DNA of 64,000 nucleotides from JBKQVT01 sp963727245. GTDB lineage: Bacteria > Planctomycetota > Planctomycetia > Pirellulales > Thermoguttaceae. The DNA lies in contig CAVSFO010000005.1 in NCBI GenBank assembly GCA_963727245.1, forward strand, positions 682,001-746,000, given 5' to 3'. How positions within the stretch are numbered: the stretch's first letter is position 1; each line of letters starts with the position of its first letter. The position numbers and the translations under genes are program-made. The notes under the pieces were generated by a model, which ran no database searches, had not been told where the DNA came from, and saw only the letters and a list, made by a program, of their open reading frames with translations. Below are positions 9,134 to 19,461 of the stretch, in pieces.

Positions 9134-11432
9134 ATGTTGACTTGTTCCGTGAAGCGTCTTTGGCGGTGGCACTGGGCGGCGGCAGCCTTGGCGGTCCTGG
9201 CGGCGGTGGCGTTGGTCGCCGGGCCGGCGGCCGCGGACACCTACACCGGCGGCACAACGGTCACCAGCGGCACGTTGGATTTCAGTGCCGCCGACGTGTC
9301 GGCGGCGGGCGGCTCCCCGGCTCCTTGGAACTCGTTCCGGAGAATGTCGCCTTCTACAGCGCCATGCTCCGCAACCGCGAATACTTCGAGGCGATCGTCA
9401 ACAGCCGGGCATGGGCGAAACTCAAAGCCCTGCCCATCGTGCAAACGGGGCTCATGCTCTACAAGCTTCAGACCGCCGTTCCCGGCAGCGTCCCCAACCA
9501 GCGTGCAGACGGCCCTGCAGGACCCCGAAGTCCAAAAGAGCCTGTCGCTGGTGGGCGACTTGATGTCGGAGGAGGTGTTCTGCTACGGCGACCAGAACGT
9601 GGTCGATTTCCTGGATATGACGCAGCGGCTGACCGGCGCCGTGAAATTCGGCCCGGCCGCCTTGCAGCTCAGCGGCAAAGCCGCAGGGCATCTCGGCCGA
9701 AAAACTCCAGGCGACGGCGTTTCTCTCGGCGCTTGCCGACAACGTGCAACTGTTGCAGGTGCCCGACGCGGTCGTGGGCTTCAAGGTGCGCGACGTCGGC
9801 GGCAGTCAAGCAGCAGTTGGAGCGGCTGGAGAAGCAGGCGGCCGCCGCCCTGGAGGGGAACCCGCAGTTGAAGGGACGCCTGAACGAAGACCGAGGTGGG
9901 CGGCGTCTCAGCTACCTGACGCTCACGCTGGACGGCAGCCTGATTCCCTGGGACGAGGTGCCGCTGGACGACTTCAGGAAGATCGAGGCCAACAAGGGGG
10001 ACGTCGACAAGATCGTGGCGCGGCTGAAGGAAATGACGCTGGTGGTCGCCGTCGGCCTGCGGGAGCAATTACCTGCTGGTGTCGATCGGCTCGTCGACCG
10101 ACGTTTTGACGCGGCTGGGCCACGGCAAGCACGCTGGCCGAGCGGCCGGAATTGGCCCCGCTGCGGAAGTTCGCCGGCAAGCGGTTGATCTCCGTGGGCT
10201 ATGTGAGCGAGGCCCTCGGTACGCGGATCGCCAGGCAATAAGAAGGACATCGACGAGCTGCTGAAGACGGTCGACTCCCTGTTGCCGCTGGCCAAGCTGC
10301 CCGCCGAGGAGCGGGAGCAAGTCCGCAAGGACGTCGCCGCCCTGGCCGCCGACCTCAAAACGCTGATCCCCGACGCCGGCGCCGCGATGGGCCTGGGCTT
10401 CCTCACCGATCGCGGACTGTCGAGAGCTACCAGTATTCCTGGGGTCGCGCAGCCGTTGCTGGACGGCTCGCAGCCGCTGAGTCTCTTGCAGCACATCGGC
10501 GGCAACCCCACCATCGCCGCCGTCAATCGCGGCAAGGTCTCGGTGGCCAACTACGACCTGCTGGTGAAGTGGCTGGGCGTGGGCTATCGCTACTTCGAGA
10601 AATACGCCGTGCCGAAGATGGACGAGGACGAGCGGGAGCAGTTCCAGAAGGACACGGCCGCCTTTCCGCCCCCTGGTCGAGCGGCTGGGTCGGACCACCC
10701 GCGACATGCTCCTGCCCGCGCTGGCCGACGGCCAGGTCGGGCTGGTGATCGACACGAAGCTCACCAGCAAGCAGTTCGCCCAGGCGATGCCGGCCACGGA
10801 CGAGCCCCTGCCGATGCTGGAGCCGGCGCTGGTCTTCGGCGTCAGCGACGCCGAGTTGCTCCGCAAGGCGTTCGTCGAGTACAAGGCGATCCTCAACGAC
10901 ATGATCGACGCGGCGCGGAAGATCGAGGGTATGCCCGATCCCCGCCGATTTCCGCCTTCCCGACGCGAAAGTCGTCACGACAACACGAAAAAAGGCTACA
11001 CCCTCTACACCTATCCGCTGCCGGAGCAGTGGGGCCTGGACAGGCAGATCGTTCCCAACGCGGGCCTGTCCGAACACGTGGCGGTCCTGTCGATGTCGCG
11101 GGAGCACAGCCGGCGGCTGCTGGCCGCCACGCCGCCGACGGTGGCGGGCCGGCCGATCCCGACCGACCGGCCGCTGGCCGCCGCCGGCCGTCGTCGACTT
11201 CGCCGCCCTGATCGACGCCGTCGCTCCCTGGGTCGATCTTTGCGTTCACAACTCGATGGAGAAGCCGCCGGAAGGCGAAGCCGGCGAGGACCCGGCGGCC
11301 GCCATCCTCGGCCAGGTGCACACGGTCCTGGACGTGTTGAAGGTCGTCCGCACCGTCACCACCCAGACCTACCTGGAAGGCGACGTGATGGTGCATCACG
11401 CGGAGATCGAAATCCGCGACGTTTCCAAGTAG
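9134..11432 (+). CDS. Large secreted protein of unknown function (many frameshifts)
   Basis: A perfect AGGAGG precedes ATG at 9134. The N-terminus (MLTCSVKRLWRWHW then AAAALAVLAAVALVAGPAAA) is a Sec signal peptide. Reading across about a dozen one-base shifts gives a continuous protein of about 765 residues: LVPENVAFYSAMLRNREYFE, ALQDPEVQKSLSLVGDLMSE, a long central part, then HVAVLSMSREHSRRLLAATP and a C-terminal helix ending EIEIRDVSK. No catalytic motif is visible; it is helical and charged with a repeated theme of substrate-binding-like segments, somewhat reminiscent of planctomycete proteins labelled DUF3352, but I cannot confirm this. Frame density here is the worst in the window, yet conserved-looking text resumes each time, so I treat it as one gene. 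Confidence 0.6.
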
Positions 11433-11482
11433 ACGTTTCTGGCCCTTTGGAACTCAACACAACGCGGCCGCGCTACGACGCC

Positions 11483-11558
11483 GGTGCCACTGCTGGCTCG
11501 TCCAGCAGTGTTGCGCCTTGCGATGATTCCACACTGCTGGACAAGCCAGCAGTGGCAC
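11483..11558. repeat. Nested palindromic repeat, GCCACTGCTGG family (second copy)
   Basis: Same architecture as 1428-1503: outer arms GGTGCCACTGCTGG and CCAGCAGTGGCAC, each containing CACTGCTGG/CCAGCAGTG hairpins, with a different 20-base centre. It lies just after the stop of the large secreted protein, so it could act as an RNA stem-loop at the transcript end. Confidence 0.8.
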
Positions 11559-11609
11559 GCATGTCCCAAGTTTGCCCGGAACCGAGTCACCGATTTTTGG
11601 ACCGCCGCG

Positions 11610-11828
11610 CTACGACGCGGCCGCGGTGGTCGCAGACACCACGACCTCTTCGATCCAACTGGAAAGCACCCACAGCGCGACTTCACGGCACGGGTACTCC
11701 GAAGAGACTTCCACGTGAATGCCGTCGACAGCAAGGATCTTGCAAGGCACCGACTGCTTGCTGCGCATCACCGACCCGATGAACGGAGCCAGGTTGACGC
11801 GCACATGGTCACCCTCATGATATTCCAT
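11610..11828 (-). CDS. Small conserved-looking hypothetical protein
   Basis: 72 residues, MEYHEGDHVRVNLAPFIGS..., with a beta-rich N-terminal half (GDHVRVNLAPFI, PCKILAVDGIHVEVSSEYP) ending WVLSSWIEEVVV. The alternating hydrophobic pattern and GDxVRV start suggest a small KOW/SH3-like barrel. It is transcribed toward the preceding gene's 3' end and is divergent from yjbQ. Codon use and sequence look like a real gene, but no function is known to me. Confidence 0.6.
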   Translation of the reverse strand: MEYHEGDHVRVNLAPFIGSVMRSKQSVPCKILAVDGIHVEVSSEYPCREVALWVLSSWIEEVVVSATTAAAS

Positions 11829-11957
11829 GGCACATTCCCCCCCAAGTCCTGATCCAGCGTCACCAATATCGGTCTACCAGTTTCCGTGCTAGCATACAAT
11901 CCCCCCGATTGAAAAATTGCCGTCGCGCGGGTAATTGGGTAAAGGAGGCAAGAGAGC

Positions 11958-12380
11958 ATGAAATCCTATACGGAGTATTTGACCCTCAACACTCCCAAAC
12001 GGAGGGAGTTCGTCAACATTACCCACCGAGTGGAGGAGGCCCTTGGCCGCAGCGGCGTCCGCGACGGCCTCTGCCTGGTCAACGCCATGCACATCACCGC
12101 CAGCGTGTTCATCAACGATGACGAGCCGGGCCTGCACCACGACTTCGCCGTCTGGCTGGAGGAACTGGCCCCCTTCGATCCCTCGACCGAGCGCTACCAC
12201 CACAACCGCACGGGCGAAGACAACGCCGACGCGCACTTGAAGCGGCAGGTCATGGGCCGCGAGGTGGTCGTGGCCGTCACCGAGGGCAAGCTCGACTTCG
12301 GTCCTTGGGAGCAGATTTTCTACGGCGAATTCGACGGCCGCCGCCCCAAACGCGTGCTGGTGAAAATCATCGGCGAGTAA
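11958..12380 (+). CDS. yjbQ: YjbQ family protein (UPF0047, secondary thiamine-phosphate synthase-like)
   Basis: 140 residues with a strong AAAGGAGG ribosome site. Family hallmarks are ITHRVEEALGRSGVRDGLC, GLCLVNAMHITASVFINDDE, a conserved H-H-D cluster in PGLHHDFAVWLEEL and the Asn/His pair in NADAHLKRQVMGREVVV, ending EQIFYGEFDGRRPKRVLVKI. YjbQ proteins form trimers; a secondary thiamine-phosphate synthase activity has been reported for members, but their main role is unsettled. Length is normal for the family and the gene is intact. No thiamine genes are nearby. Confidence 0.92.
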   Translation: MKSYTEYLTLNTPKRREFVNITHRVEEALGRSGVRDGLCLVNAMHITASVFINDDEPGLHHDFAVWLEELAPFDPSTERYHHNRTGEDNADAHLKRQVMGREVVVAVTEGKLDFGPWEQIFYGEFDGRRPKRVLVKIIGE

Positions 12381-12393
12381 ACGTTGACGGGCG

Positions 12394-12470
12394 GACAGGG
12401 GGGACTGTCCCGATTTTCGTCCGACGAAAATGGGACTGTCCCCTTGGGCGGCGCGAGGGGGACAGTCCCC
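12394..12470. repeat. GGGACTGTCCC palindromic repeat
   Basis: GGGGGACTGTCCCGATTTTC, then CGTCCGACGAAAATGGGACT and GTCCCC, followed by a third inverted GGGGGACAGTCCCC. The core pairs GACTGTCCC/GGGACAGTC around a TCGTCCGACGA centre. Relatives are at 41411-41456, 51582-51740 and 62101-62180, all intergenic. Here it separates the convergent yjbQ and PLP-enzyme genes and may serve as a bidirectional terminator. Confidence 0.75.
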
Positions 12471-12476
12471 TGCGCA

Positions 12477-13669
12477 TTATTCCAGCGCCTGCTGCAGGTC
12501 GTCGATCAGGTCGTCAACGTCCTCAACGCCCACGGAGATCCGCACCAGGCCGTCCACGATGCCCAAGGCGGCGCGTTTCTCGGCGGGCAGCCCGGAGTGG
12601 GTCATGATGGCGGGGTGTTCGATAAGGCTTTCCACGCCGCCCAGGCTTTCGGCCAGCGCGAAGAGGCGACAGCGCTCGAGAAACCGCACCGTCCGCTCCC
12701 GGCCGCCGGCGATCACGGCCGCGATCATGCCGCCGTAGCCGTTCATCTGCCGCCTGGCCAGGGCGTGCTGCGGATGGCTTTCCAGCCCCGGATAGATGAC
12801 GCGCTCGAACGTCGGGCCGGCCCTGGAGCCAGTGGGCAATCGCCAGGGCGTTCTGGCAATGCCGCTCCATGCGCAAGTGGAAGGTTTTCAGTCCCCGCAG
12901 GGCGAGATAGCAGTCGAAGGGCCCGGCGATGGCCCCCACGGCGTTCTGCCAGGAAGCGCATCTTCTCCTCGAGTTCCGCGTTGTCGCCCACCACCACCAG
13001 GCCGCCGATGATGTCCGAATGGCCGTTGATGTACTTGGTGGTCGAGTGCAGGACCAGGTCGAAGCCCAGCGTCAAGGGGCGCTGGCAGTAGGGCGAGGCG
13101 AAGGTATTGTCGATGACCGACAGCAGCCCGTGCCGCTTCGCCAGTGCCGCGATCCCCTCCAGATCGGCCAGCTTCATGAGCGGATTGGAAGGGCTTTCCA
13201 TCCACACCATGCGGGTCTGGGGGCGGATGGCCGCTTCCATGGCGGCCAGGTCCGCCGCATCGAGGTAGCTGAAATCCAGCTTGGCGGTGCGGCGGCGAAT
13301 CTGCTCGAACAGGCGATACGTTCCGCCGTACAGGTCATCGCACACCAGGACGTGCGCGCCGTGGTCCAACAACTCCAGGGTTGTCGAGCAGGCCGCCAGC
13401 CCGGAGGCAAAGGCAAAGCCCGCCTTGCCGTCTTCCAGGTCGGCCACGCAGCGTTCCAAGGCGAAGCGGGTGGGGTTCTGCGTGCGGCCGTAATCGAACC
13501 CCTTGTGGACGCCCGGCGACTGATGGACGTACGTGCTGCTGGTGTAAATCGGCGTCATGAGGGCGCCGGTGGCCGGGTCGGGCGTTTGGCCGGCGTGGAT
13601 GGCGCGGGTGCCCAGTGCCGGGCGGCGCGGTTGCCGGGGCGATTGCGAACTGTTCACAAGATGCTCCAT
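12477..13669 (-). CDS. Cys/Met metabolism PLP-dependent enzyme (cystathionine gamma-synthase/lyase type)
   Basis: About 397 residues, fold-type I PLP enzyme. Visible are ALGTRAIHAGQTPDPATGA, the tetramer/PLP phosphate segment YGRTQNPTRFALERCVADLE, FASGLAACST (PLP-phosphate binding), the ring-stacking Tyr of DDLYGGTYR, DNTFASPYCQRPL (Asp to the pyridine N) and the Schiff-base lysine in HSTTKYINGHSD. The C-terminal part (MIAAVIAGGRERTVRFLERC, SLGGVESLIEHPAIMTHSG, VRISVGVEDVDDLIDDL) is intact in another frame; shifts lie near 12950 and 12825. Synthase and gamma-lyase members cannot be separated by eye, so no symbol is given. It acts in transsulfuration/methionine synthesis in the cytosol. Confidence 0.88.
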
Positions 13670-13745
13670 GGGGAAGGGATTGTCTGCTGCCGCCACCGGC
13701 TCGGCCGCGACGCGCGGCGGGAAACTGCCGTCGGCACCACGCCGG

Positions 13746-15542
13746 CTACTGGTAACATTGTACGCGAGCCACCGACGGCTGCAATTTGTCCATGGCGATG
13801 CCGGCGTTGACATCCTCGGCCCGAAGCTCCGCCGCCATGGGCGTGTCCTGCCCCAGCATGGGGACCTTGAGCTTCTTCTGGTAGTGGACAACCTGGTGGC
13901 TGGTGGTCGGGCAGCCGCGCTGGGCCCGTCGGGCGTCAGCGATAATCTGTCTTATCAGTTCCAATTTCGTGCGCACCTGCTCGTCGCTGGGGTCGAACTT
14001 CAACCCCTCCTCGCACATCTGGGCCGCCTTGGCGGTCTGCCCGCTCTCAAACAGCGCCACCGCCGCGGCCCAATGCAGGCGCGCCGCCGCGTCGTGATCG
14101 GCGAAACTCCGCCCCGCCCTCCACTTGTCGAACTCGGCCACCGCCTCCATCGCCGCCTCCCCCCATGTTCAAGCCGGTAAACGGCTCCAGCCGGGCCTTC
14201 CAGCGCTCGATCTCGGCGGCCGTGGCCGCGGGCTTGTGGCTGCGCATGTCGGGGGGCAACATGCCTTTCCACTGCTCGATTTCCCCTGCGTAGTAGCGTT
14301 CCAGGTCGTTGACCACCACCAGGTCCCACGCCTTGCAGATGGCGTCGTTCTTCTTCGCTTTGTCGGTCGCGGTCTCGATGTCCTTCGTCAAGCTCTGGAG
14401 TTCGGCATCCGTGTGACGCCACTTCTTCAGCAGATCCAGAAACTCTTTCAGATCGCACTCCTGGTTGGCCGGGAGGATGCCGACCGGCTTCTGCTGCTTG
14501 CCGACCAGCATCACCGTGGGATAGTCCGTCACTTGGAAGCAATGGCCGAGGGCCTCGTTGCGGACCGGATCCTTCACCTTGGCCCTGGCTTCCGGCGTTT
14601 CAGGGAAATCGACGTACAGCAGCACGAACTCGTCTCCGGCCAGCTTGAGAAACTCCGGCTTCGAGAAGATGTCCTGCATGAGCCGTGCGCTTTTGGGGTT
14701 TTGGTCCGAGTCGTCGAAGACGATCAGGAGTTGCTTCTTACCCCCGGCCGACAACTGCTTGGCCTCGTCGAAGTCCTGCCCCCACGAATCGAAAGTCAGG
14801 ATCCAGCGGACCGGATACGGCGGCAACCGCTCCCCCTCACGCGACACCTGGGGAAATTCCAGCGACTGATAGCCCTTGCGCGTGATGCAGATCTTGTACG
14901 ACCCCGGCTGCACTTCCAGCGGATACTGGACCGGCCCCGTTTTCGGCACCTCGTTGCGGCTGCCGTCGATGAAGACGGCCGAGTCCGCACGCTCCGACTC
15001 GGGCCAATTCAAGACCAACAGGGTGGCCGGCTTCGACGGCCGCGACGACGTCGCCCGGGGCGCGGGCCTGGCGCGGCGGCATTGACCGCCACGGCCCGCT
15101 GCCTGGCGAGGTGCATCGCCACCGTCACGACGATCGCGGTCATCAACAGAGCGGCCACCGCCAGGCCGGCGGTGATCCACAAGTAGGCGTTCTTGGCCGG
15201 CTTGATTTTTCCGTGGTGCTTCCGCACGGCACGGCCCGCCGTGAAAGGCCTTGAGGCCACCTCGTCCAGCCCGGGGATCGTCACGGCGTCCCCGCCGGGG
15301 GAATCGGCCGGCTGCCCGGGCTCGGAGGGGGGCAGGGGAGGGACAGCCGGAGGTCCAGTTTTTCCCAAGATTTTCGGCGGCGGCACGATGATCCGGGGTG
15401 GGGGGGCAACCGCCGCCGGCTCCGTCACAACCGCCACCACAATCGCGGCCGAACAGCGGGGACATTTGATCTTCCGGCCGGCATACTGCCCATCGACCTG
15501 GTAGGTCGCGTCACAGGATGAACAACGGCACGTAATCCGCAT
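13746..15542 (-). CDS. Membrane protein with MJ0042 zinc ribbon, TM helix and thioredoxin-like domain
   Basis: GGAAGG precedes ATG at 15542. Residues 1-35 are a zinc ribbon (CRCSSC ... KCPRC) of the MJ0042 type common in planctomycetes. A Pro-rich linker (APPPRIIVPPPKILGKTGPP) and a TM helix (AYLWITAGLAVAALLMTAIV) follow. The exported part has a beta-rich domain (PGSYKICITRKGYQSLEFP, PEGA-like) and a thioredoxin-like domain (QLLIVFDDSDQNPKSARLMQ, VLLYVDFPE, VTDYPTVMLVG with the cis-Pro) but no CxxC in the active position, so redox activity is doubtful. The C-terminus is TPR-like (AAVALFESGQTAKAAQMCEE). Two one-base shifts (near 15075 and 14160) break the frame. A sensor or scaffold function is possible; nothing more is shown. 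Confidence 0.68.
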
Positions 15543-15675
15543 CGCTGATCCTTCCCGCATCGGCTGGCTGTCGCACGCTGCTAAGATCAAGATTATACTA
15601 TACTTCGGGTGGATGTCCACCACCACGTTCGGCCGTGGACTGCCCGCCAGGCCTGTTTACGCGAGAGCCGCTGTC

Positions 15676-17530
15676 ATGTCGTCCGCCTGCTTGCTGCTTG
15701 CCACCCTGACGCTCCTGGCCGTGCCGCCGGCGGGCCACGACAAGACCGACGACGACGCCAGGGCCACCCTCCGACAGGTCGCGACGATGACGCCGCCACA
15801 ACAGCAGGCGTGGCTGCGCCAGCTCAAGGCCCGCCTCGACTGGGCCAACCGCTTGACCTTGTCGCCGGAAGAGGCCGCCCGCCAGAACGCCCGCGTCACC
15901 GACCTGTTGCAGCAAAAGCAGGTGTCCTTCCAAACCGCGCTCGAATTGGTCCGCCAACGGAACCTGCGGGAGAAGGATGCCGTCGAACACCTGGTGCAGA
16001 AGTACCGCGGCCAGGTCTATCAGACCTTTCAGGGTGAAGGCCCCGCCTTCACCGAACGCCAAGAGGCGTGGTATCGAGTGTGGGGGCTGTGGCAGTCGGC
16101 CGGCAGCCCCGCCGACCAGCAAGACCGCCTCATGACCTGGCTGGAAACCGCCATCCGCAATTCCATGCCGGGCAAAGTCAGCCCCTTGCCGGCCGATCCC
16201 ACGTTCACCCCCCGGGAGCCGGCAGCGGGCCAGGCCGGCAAGAAGCCGCTGAGCGCGAAACTGGTTGAGACGGTCAAGACGAGCGAGGAACTCTCCAAGA
16301 AATCGGGCAAGACCGGCGAAGAAGTCCGAGGAACCCTCGAAGAAGGCCGGCGACACCGCCAAGAAGCCCGAGAAGCCCGCCAAGAGGAAGCCCGACGAAG
16401 TCTTCAAGACGACCGAGCCTGCCAAGCAGCCGGAGGAATCCGTCAAGAAGCCAGCGGAATCCGTGAAGCAGCCCGAGGAGACTATCAAAGAGCCAGCGGA
16501 GCCTGCCAAGCAGCCCGCGGAGACTGTCGAAGAGCCAGCGGACGCCGTCAAGAAGCCCGAGCAGACGTATCAAGAAGCCGGCGGAGTCGGTCAAGAAGCC
16601 TGCGGACACCGCAGAGAAGCCCGCCGGCGCCTGTCAAGAAGCCGGAGGAGACCTCGAAGATCTTGGAGACCGCCGGCGGAGGATCGCCACGCCCAGGCGG
16701 CGACGGTGGTGTGGCATCCCGTCGAGTTGCCGCCGCGGCTGTCGGGACCGGCGTTGGCCGTGCCCGAACCAGATCGACCCTCCCCATCGCTCGCCGTGTC
16801 GCCGTCGATCGTGGCGGCCGGGGATCGAGGTCTGCTGCTGCCGCGGCCGGGGGCGGCCAACGTGCGTCCGCCATCCATGCTGGGAGAGACGCCGGCGGTG
16901 GACCGCTACGCGGTGCCGTCGAGGCCGTCGCCTCTGGATCGCGATCCGTTGGCCATGTTGCCCAAACCCGTGCCCATTCCACCCGCGCCGGTCGCGCCGC
17001 CGCCGGTCGCGCTGCCCTCGACCACGCGGCAGACCGCGACCGCAGCGGCGCGGCCGGTGTCCGCAGCGGCAGTTGTGCCGTCAGTCGCCGCGGCGGCCCG
17101 CAGTGCGCCGCCCGCTGCCGCGCCGCCGGAGCCGGCGGCCGCTGAGCAAGTGCGGGTGAACACGGAAGAATTGACCGCCCAGATCGCCGGCAGCAACTTG
17201 ACCCTGCGGACGCTGGAAGCCGAATTGGACGAGAAACACGCCTGGAGCGCGGAGCGCCTGGAGTCGATCGTCCATCGGCTCGACGTGGTCGTGGTCAAGA
17301 ACCGCGACTTGACCTTGTTCCGCGACTTGATTACGCCTGCCCAACAGGCGCTGGTCGGGCAGATCGCCTCGCCCCGGCCGCTGATCTCCCAGTTGGCCAA
17401 TCGGATTGTGGAAGTCCGCAGCCGGGTCCAGGGGGGCGATTTCGCCGGCACCGAGGCGCAGCGCCAGGCCGAACTGCGACGCCTCGACGCCCTGTCGACG
17501 CGGCTGGGGAACCTGGCGGCGGAAAAATAG
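15676..17530 (+). CDS. Secreted/periplasmic protein with Lys-Pro-Glu repeat linker (frameshifted)
   Basis: ATG 15676 opens a signal peptide (MSSACLLLATLTLLAVPPAG); an in-frame ATG at 15613 would add 21 residues. An N-terminal helical domain (TPPQQQAWLRQLKARLDWAN, to about residue 200) is followed by a low-complexity stretch of KKPEEPAKQPAE-like repeats (about 16260-16650), a Pro/Ala-rich linker, and a C-terminal coiled domain (TLRTLEAELDEKHAWSAERL ... LDALSTRLGNLAAEK). One-base shifts near 16310 and about 16575-16670 break the repeat tract, where alignment slippage is easy. Alternating Lys-Pro/Glu resembles wall-spanning linkers such as TonB. Divergent from the zinc-ribbon gene across about 130 bases. 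Function unknown. Confidence 0.6.
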
Positions 17531-17549
17531 CGGCAGGGGCCCGTTTTTG

Positions 17550-17615
17550 GGTGCCACTGGCTCTGCCAGTGCCTTTGGTCGCAAGGAACTCCTGCACTGG
17601 CAGAGCCAGTGGCAC
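17550..17615. repeat. GTGCCACTGGC palindromic repeat
   Basis: Outer arms GGGTGCCACTGGCTCTGCCA and TGGCAGAGCCAGTGGCAC, each a hairpin with core CACTGGC/GCCAGTG, with about 20 bases between. Same family at 46028-46119 and 54726-54945. It lies between the Lys-Pro protein and uvrC. Confidence 0.8.
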
Positions 17616-17731
17616 GCTCGGAATGATGTCCCATCCGAGCGACGCACTATAATAGATGCGGCGGCGGACGGTCCTATATCGGTCGCTACGCGGCCGCACG
17701 AAAACCGGCGACAGTCCCCTCCCAGCGATTC

Positions 17732-19072
17732 ATGTCCGAAATCCCCGCAATACCGCAGATTCCCGACGACAACTCGGCGGCGGCCGAGAAGGTGCGGTCC
17801 TTCCCGCACACCCCCGGCGTCTATCTGATGAAGGATGCCGCCGGCCGGGTGATCTATATCGGCAAGGCGAAAGACCTCCGCTCCCGCGCCGGCAGTTACT
17901 TCCTCAAGGCGGCCACGGAAGACCCCCGCACCATGCGGCTGGTCGAGGAGATCCGCGACATCGACTACCTCGACGCCGAGAGCGAGGTCGACGCCCTTCT
18001 CATGGAGGCCCGGCTGATCAAAGACCTGCTTCCCAAGTTCAACCGCGACCTCCGCGACGACAAGACCTTTCCCTACCTGGAAATCCACACCTACGAGGAT
18101 TATCCCCGCGTCGAAGTCACGCGCACGCCCAAGGAGCGGGGCGTGAAGCTTTACGGGCCGTTCGCCAACTCGCGGTCGTTGCGGGCCGCGTTGCAGGTCT
18201 TGCAGAAGATCTTCCAGTTTCGCACCTGCTCGCTGGACATCCGCCAGGACGAGCCCCGCTGGCGGTGGTTCCGCCCCTGCCTGCTGGCCGCCATCGGCCA
18301 ATGCGCGGCGCCCTGCAATTTCCGCATTTCGCGGGAAGAGTACCGCAAGAACATCCACCGCCTCCAGCAGTTTCTCGAAGGGAAGAAGCAATCGCTCTTG
18401 GGCGAGCTGCGCGCCGACATGGCCGCGGCCTCGACGGCGATGCATTTCGAGGAGGCGGCCCGGCTCCGCGACGAGATCCACCTGCTGGAGACGCTCAACG
18501 AGCGCGGCCGGCTCGACACGCACGTGCAGCCGGAGGTCTTTCCCGTCGATCCGAAGAAGGGACTGGCCGGCCTGCAAAAGGTACTGCGGCTGCCAAGCGG
18601 CCGCGATCGATCGAGGGCGTCGACGTCGCCCATACCGGCGGCGCCGACACGGTGGCCAGCGTCGTGCAGTTCATCGACGGTCTGCCCTTCAAGCCGGGCT
18701 ACAAGCGGCTGCGGATCCGCGGCGTCCAGGGGGTCGACGACGTGGCCAGCATCCACGAGGCCGTGGTGCGGCGCTTCCACCGCCTGGCCGAGAGCGAGAT
18801 CATGCCCGACATCCTCTTGATCGACGGCGGCAAAGGGCAGTTGCACGCCGCCATCGCGGCCCTGGCGAGCCTGGCGATCGAGGCCCCGCCGGTGGTGATC
18901 TCCCTGGCCAAGCGTGAGGAGTTGGTCTTTCGCGCCGAGGATGGAGGAGCCGTTGCGGCTGAGCCGCCACTCCTATGCCCTGCGGCTGTTGCAGTACGTC
19001 CGCGACGAGGCCCATCGGTTCGCCCAGCACTATCACCACATCCTCCGCCGCCGCTCGACGCTGGGGGAGTAA
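17732..19072 (+). CDS. uvrC: UvrC-type excinuclease, compact form (two frameshifts)
   Basis: The N-terminal GIY-YIG nuclease domain spans about residues 25-105 (TPGVYLMKDAAGRVIYIGKA, catalytic Arg in LRSRAG). Next come RPCLLAAIGQCAAPC (cysteine motif), the UVR/UvrB-binding helix (AASTAMHFEEAARLRDEIHL), and the RNase H-like second nuclease with EGVDVAHTGGADTVAS, DILLIDGGKGQLHAA and the late His of YVRDEAHRF. Frame breaks near 18594 and 18938 are bridged. At about 447 residues it is much shorter than typical 600-residue UvrC, mainly because the C-terminal HhH domain is absent and the inter-domain region is short. It makes both incisions in nucleotide excision repair with UvrAB. TATAAT at 17648-17653 may be its -10. 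Confidence 0.88.
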
Positions 19073-19220
19073 GGGGGAAGGCGGAAGGGGGAAGGCGGAG
19101 AGCCTCGGGCCGTCAGCCCGGGGAGCCGCTGGCGAAAAGAGCCCCGCGCCGTGAGCCCGGGGTTAAGGTCGCAGCAGCGAGCGGAAGGCGGCAGGCGGGC
19201 TTCGCCCCGCCTCACGCCGT
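19073..19220. repeat. Mixed repeat block after uvrC
   Basis: Begins with GGAAGGCGG purine repeats (19073-19105), then GGGCCGTCAGCCCGGGGAGC and CGCCGTGAGCCCGGGGTTAA, two related GTGAGCCCGGGG hairpin elements also echoed near 3980-4010 and 27930-27950. No gene. Confidence 0.65.
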
Positions 19221-19280
19221 AACTCTGGGTGGATCATTACAACCCTCTGGCTATACGCGAGAAAAATTTTTGCCGGATGC

Positions 19281-19308
19281 TTGCAAGAACGGTAGAAATC
19301 GCTACACT
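19281..19308 (+). promoter_or_regulatory. Promoter of the mraZ-like gene
   Basis: TTGCAA (19281-19286), 16-base spacer, TACACT (19303-19308). It sits in an AT-rich stretch, followed after about 12 bases by a GTGGG motif (19321-19325). Confidence 0.55.
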
Positions 19309-19359
19309 ACACTCATCTTCGTGGGAATCGAGCCCATATCTCGCCTAAATGTCATGTAC

Positions 19360-19380
19360 TTGTGGGAAATCCACCCACAA
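19360..19380. promoter_or_regulatory. Perfect palindromic candidate MraZ operator
   Basis: TTGTGGG, seven bases, CCCACAA: a perfect 7-7-7 inverted repeat built from the GTGGG box that MraZ proteins bind as direct repeats in other bacteria. It lies between the candidate promoter and the mraZ-like gene, about 80 bases before the start codon. Confidence 0.5.
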
Positions 19381-19461
19381 CCTAGAATAGAGCAAGTCAT
19401 CGACCATGTTCCCCGGCGGTTTTGCCCTCACGATTGGTCCCGCGGTCGCACAACCCCAGCA

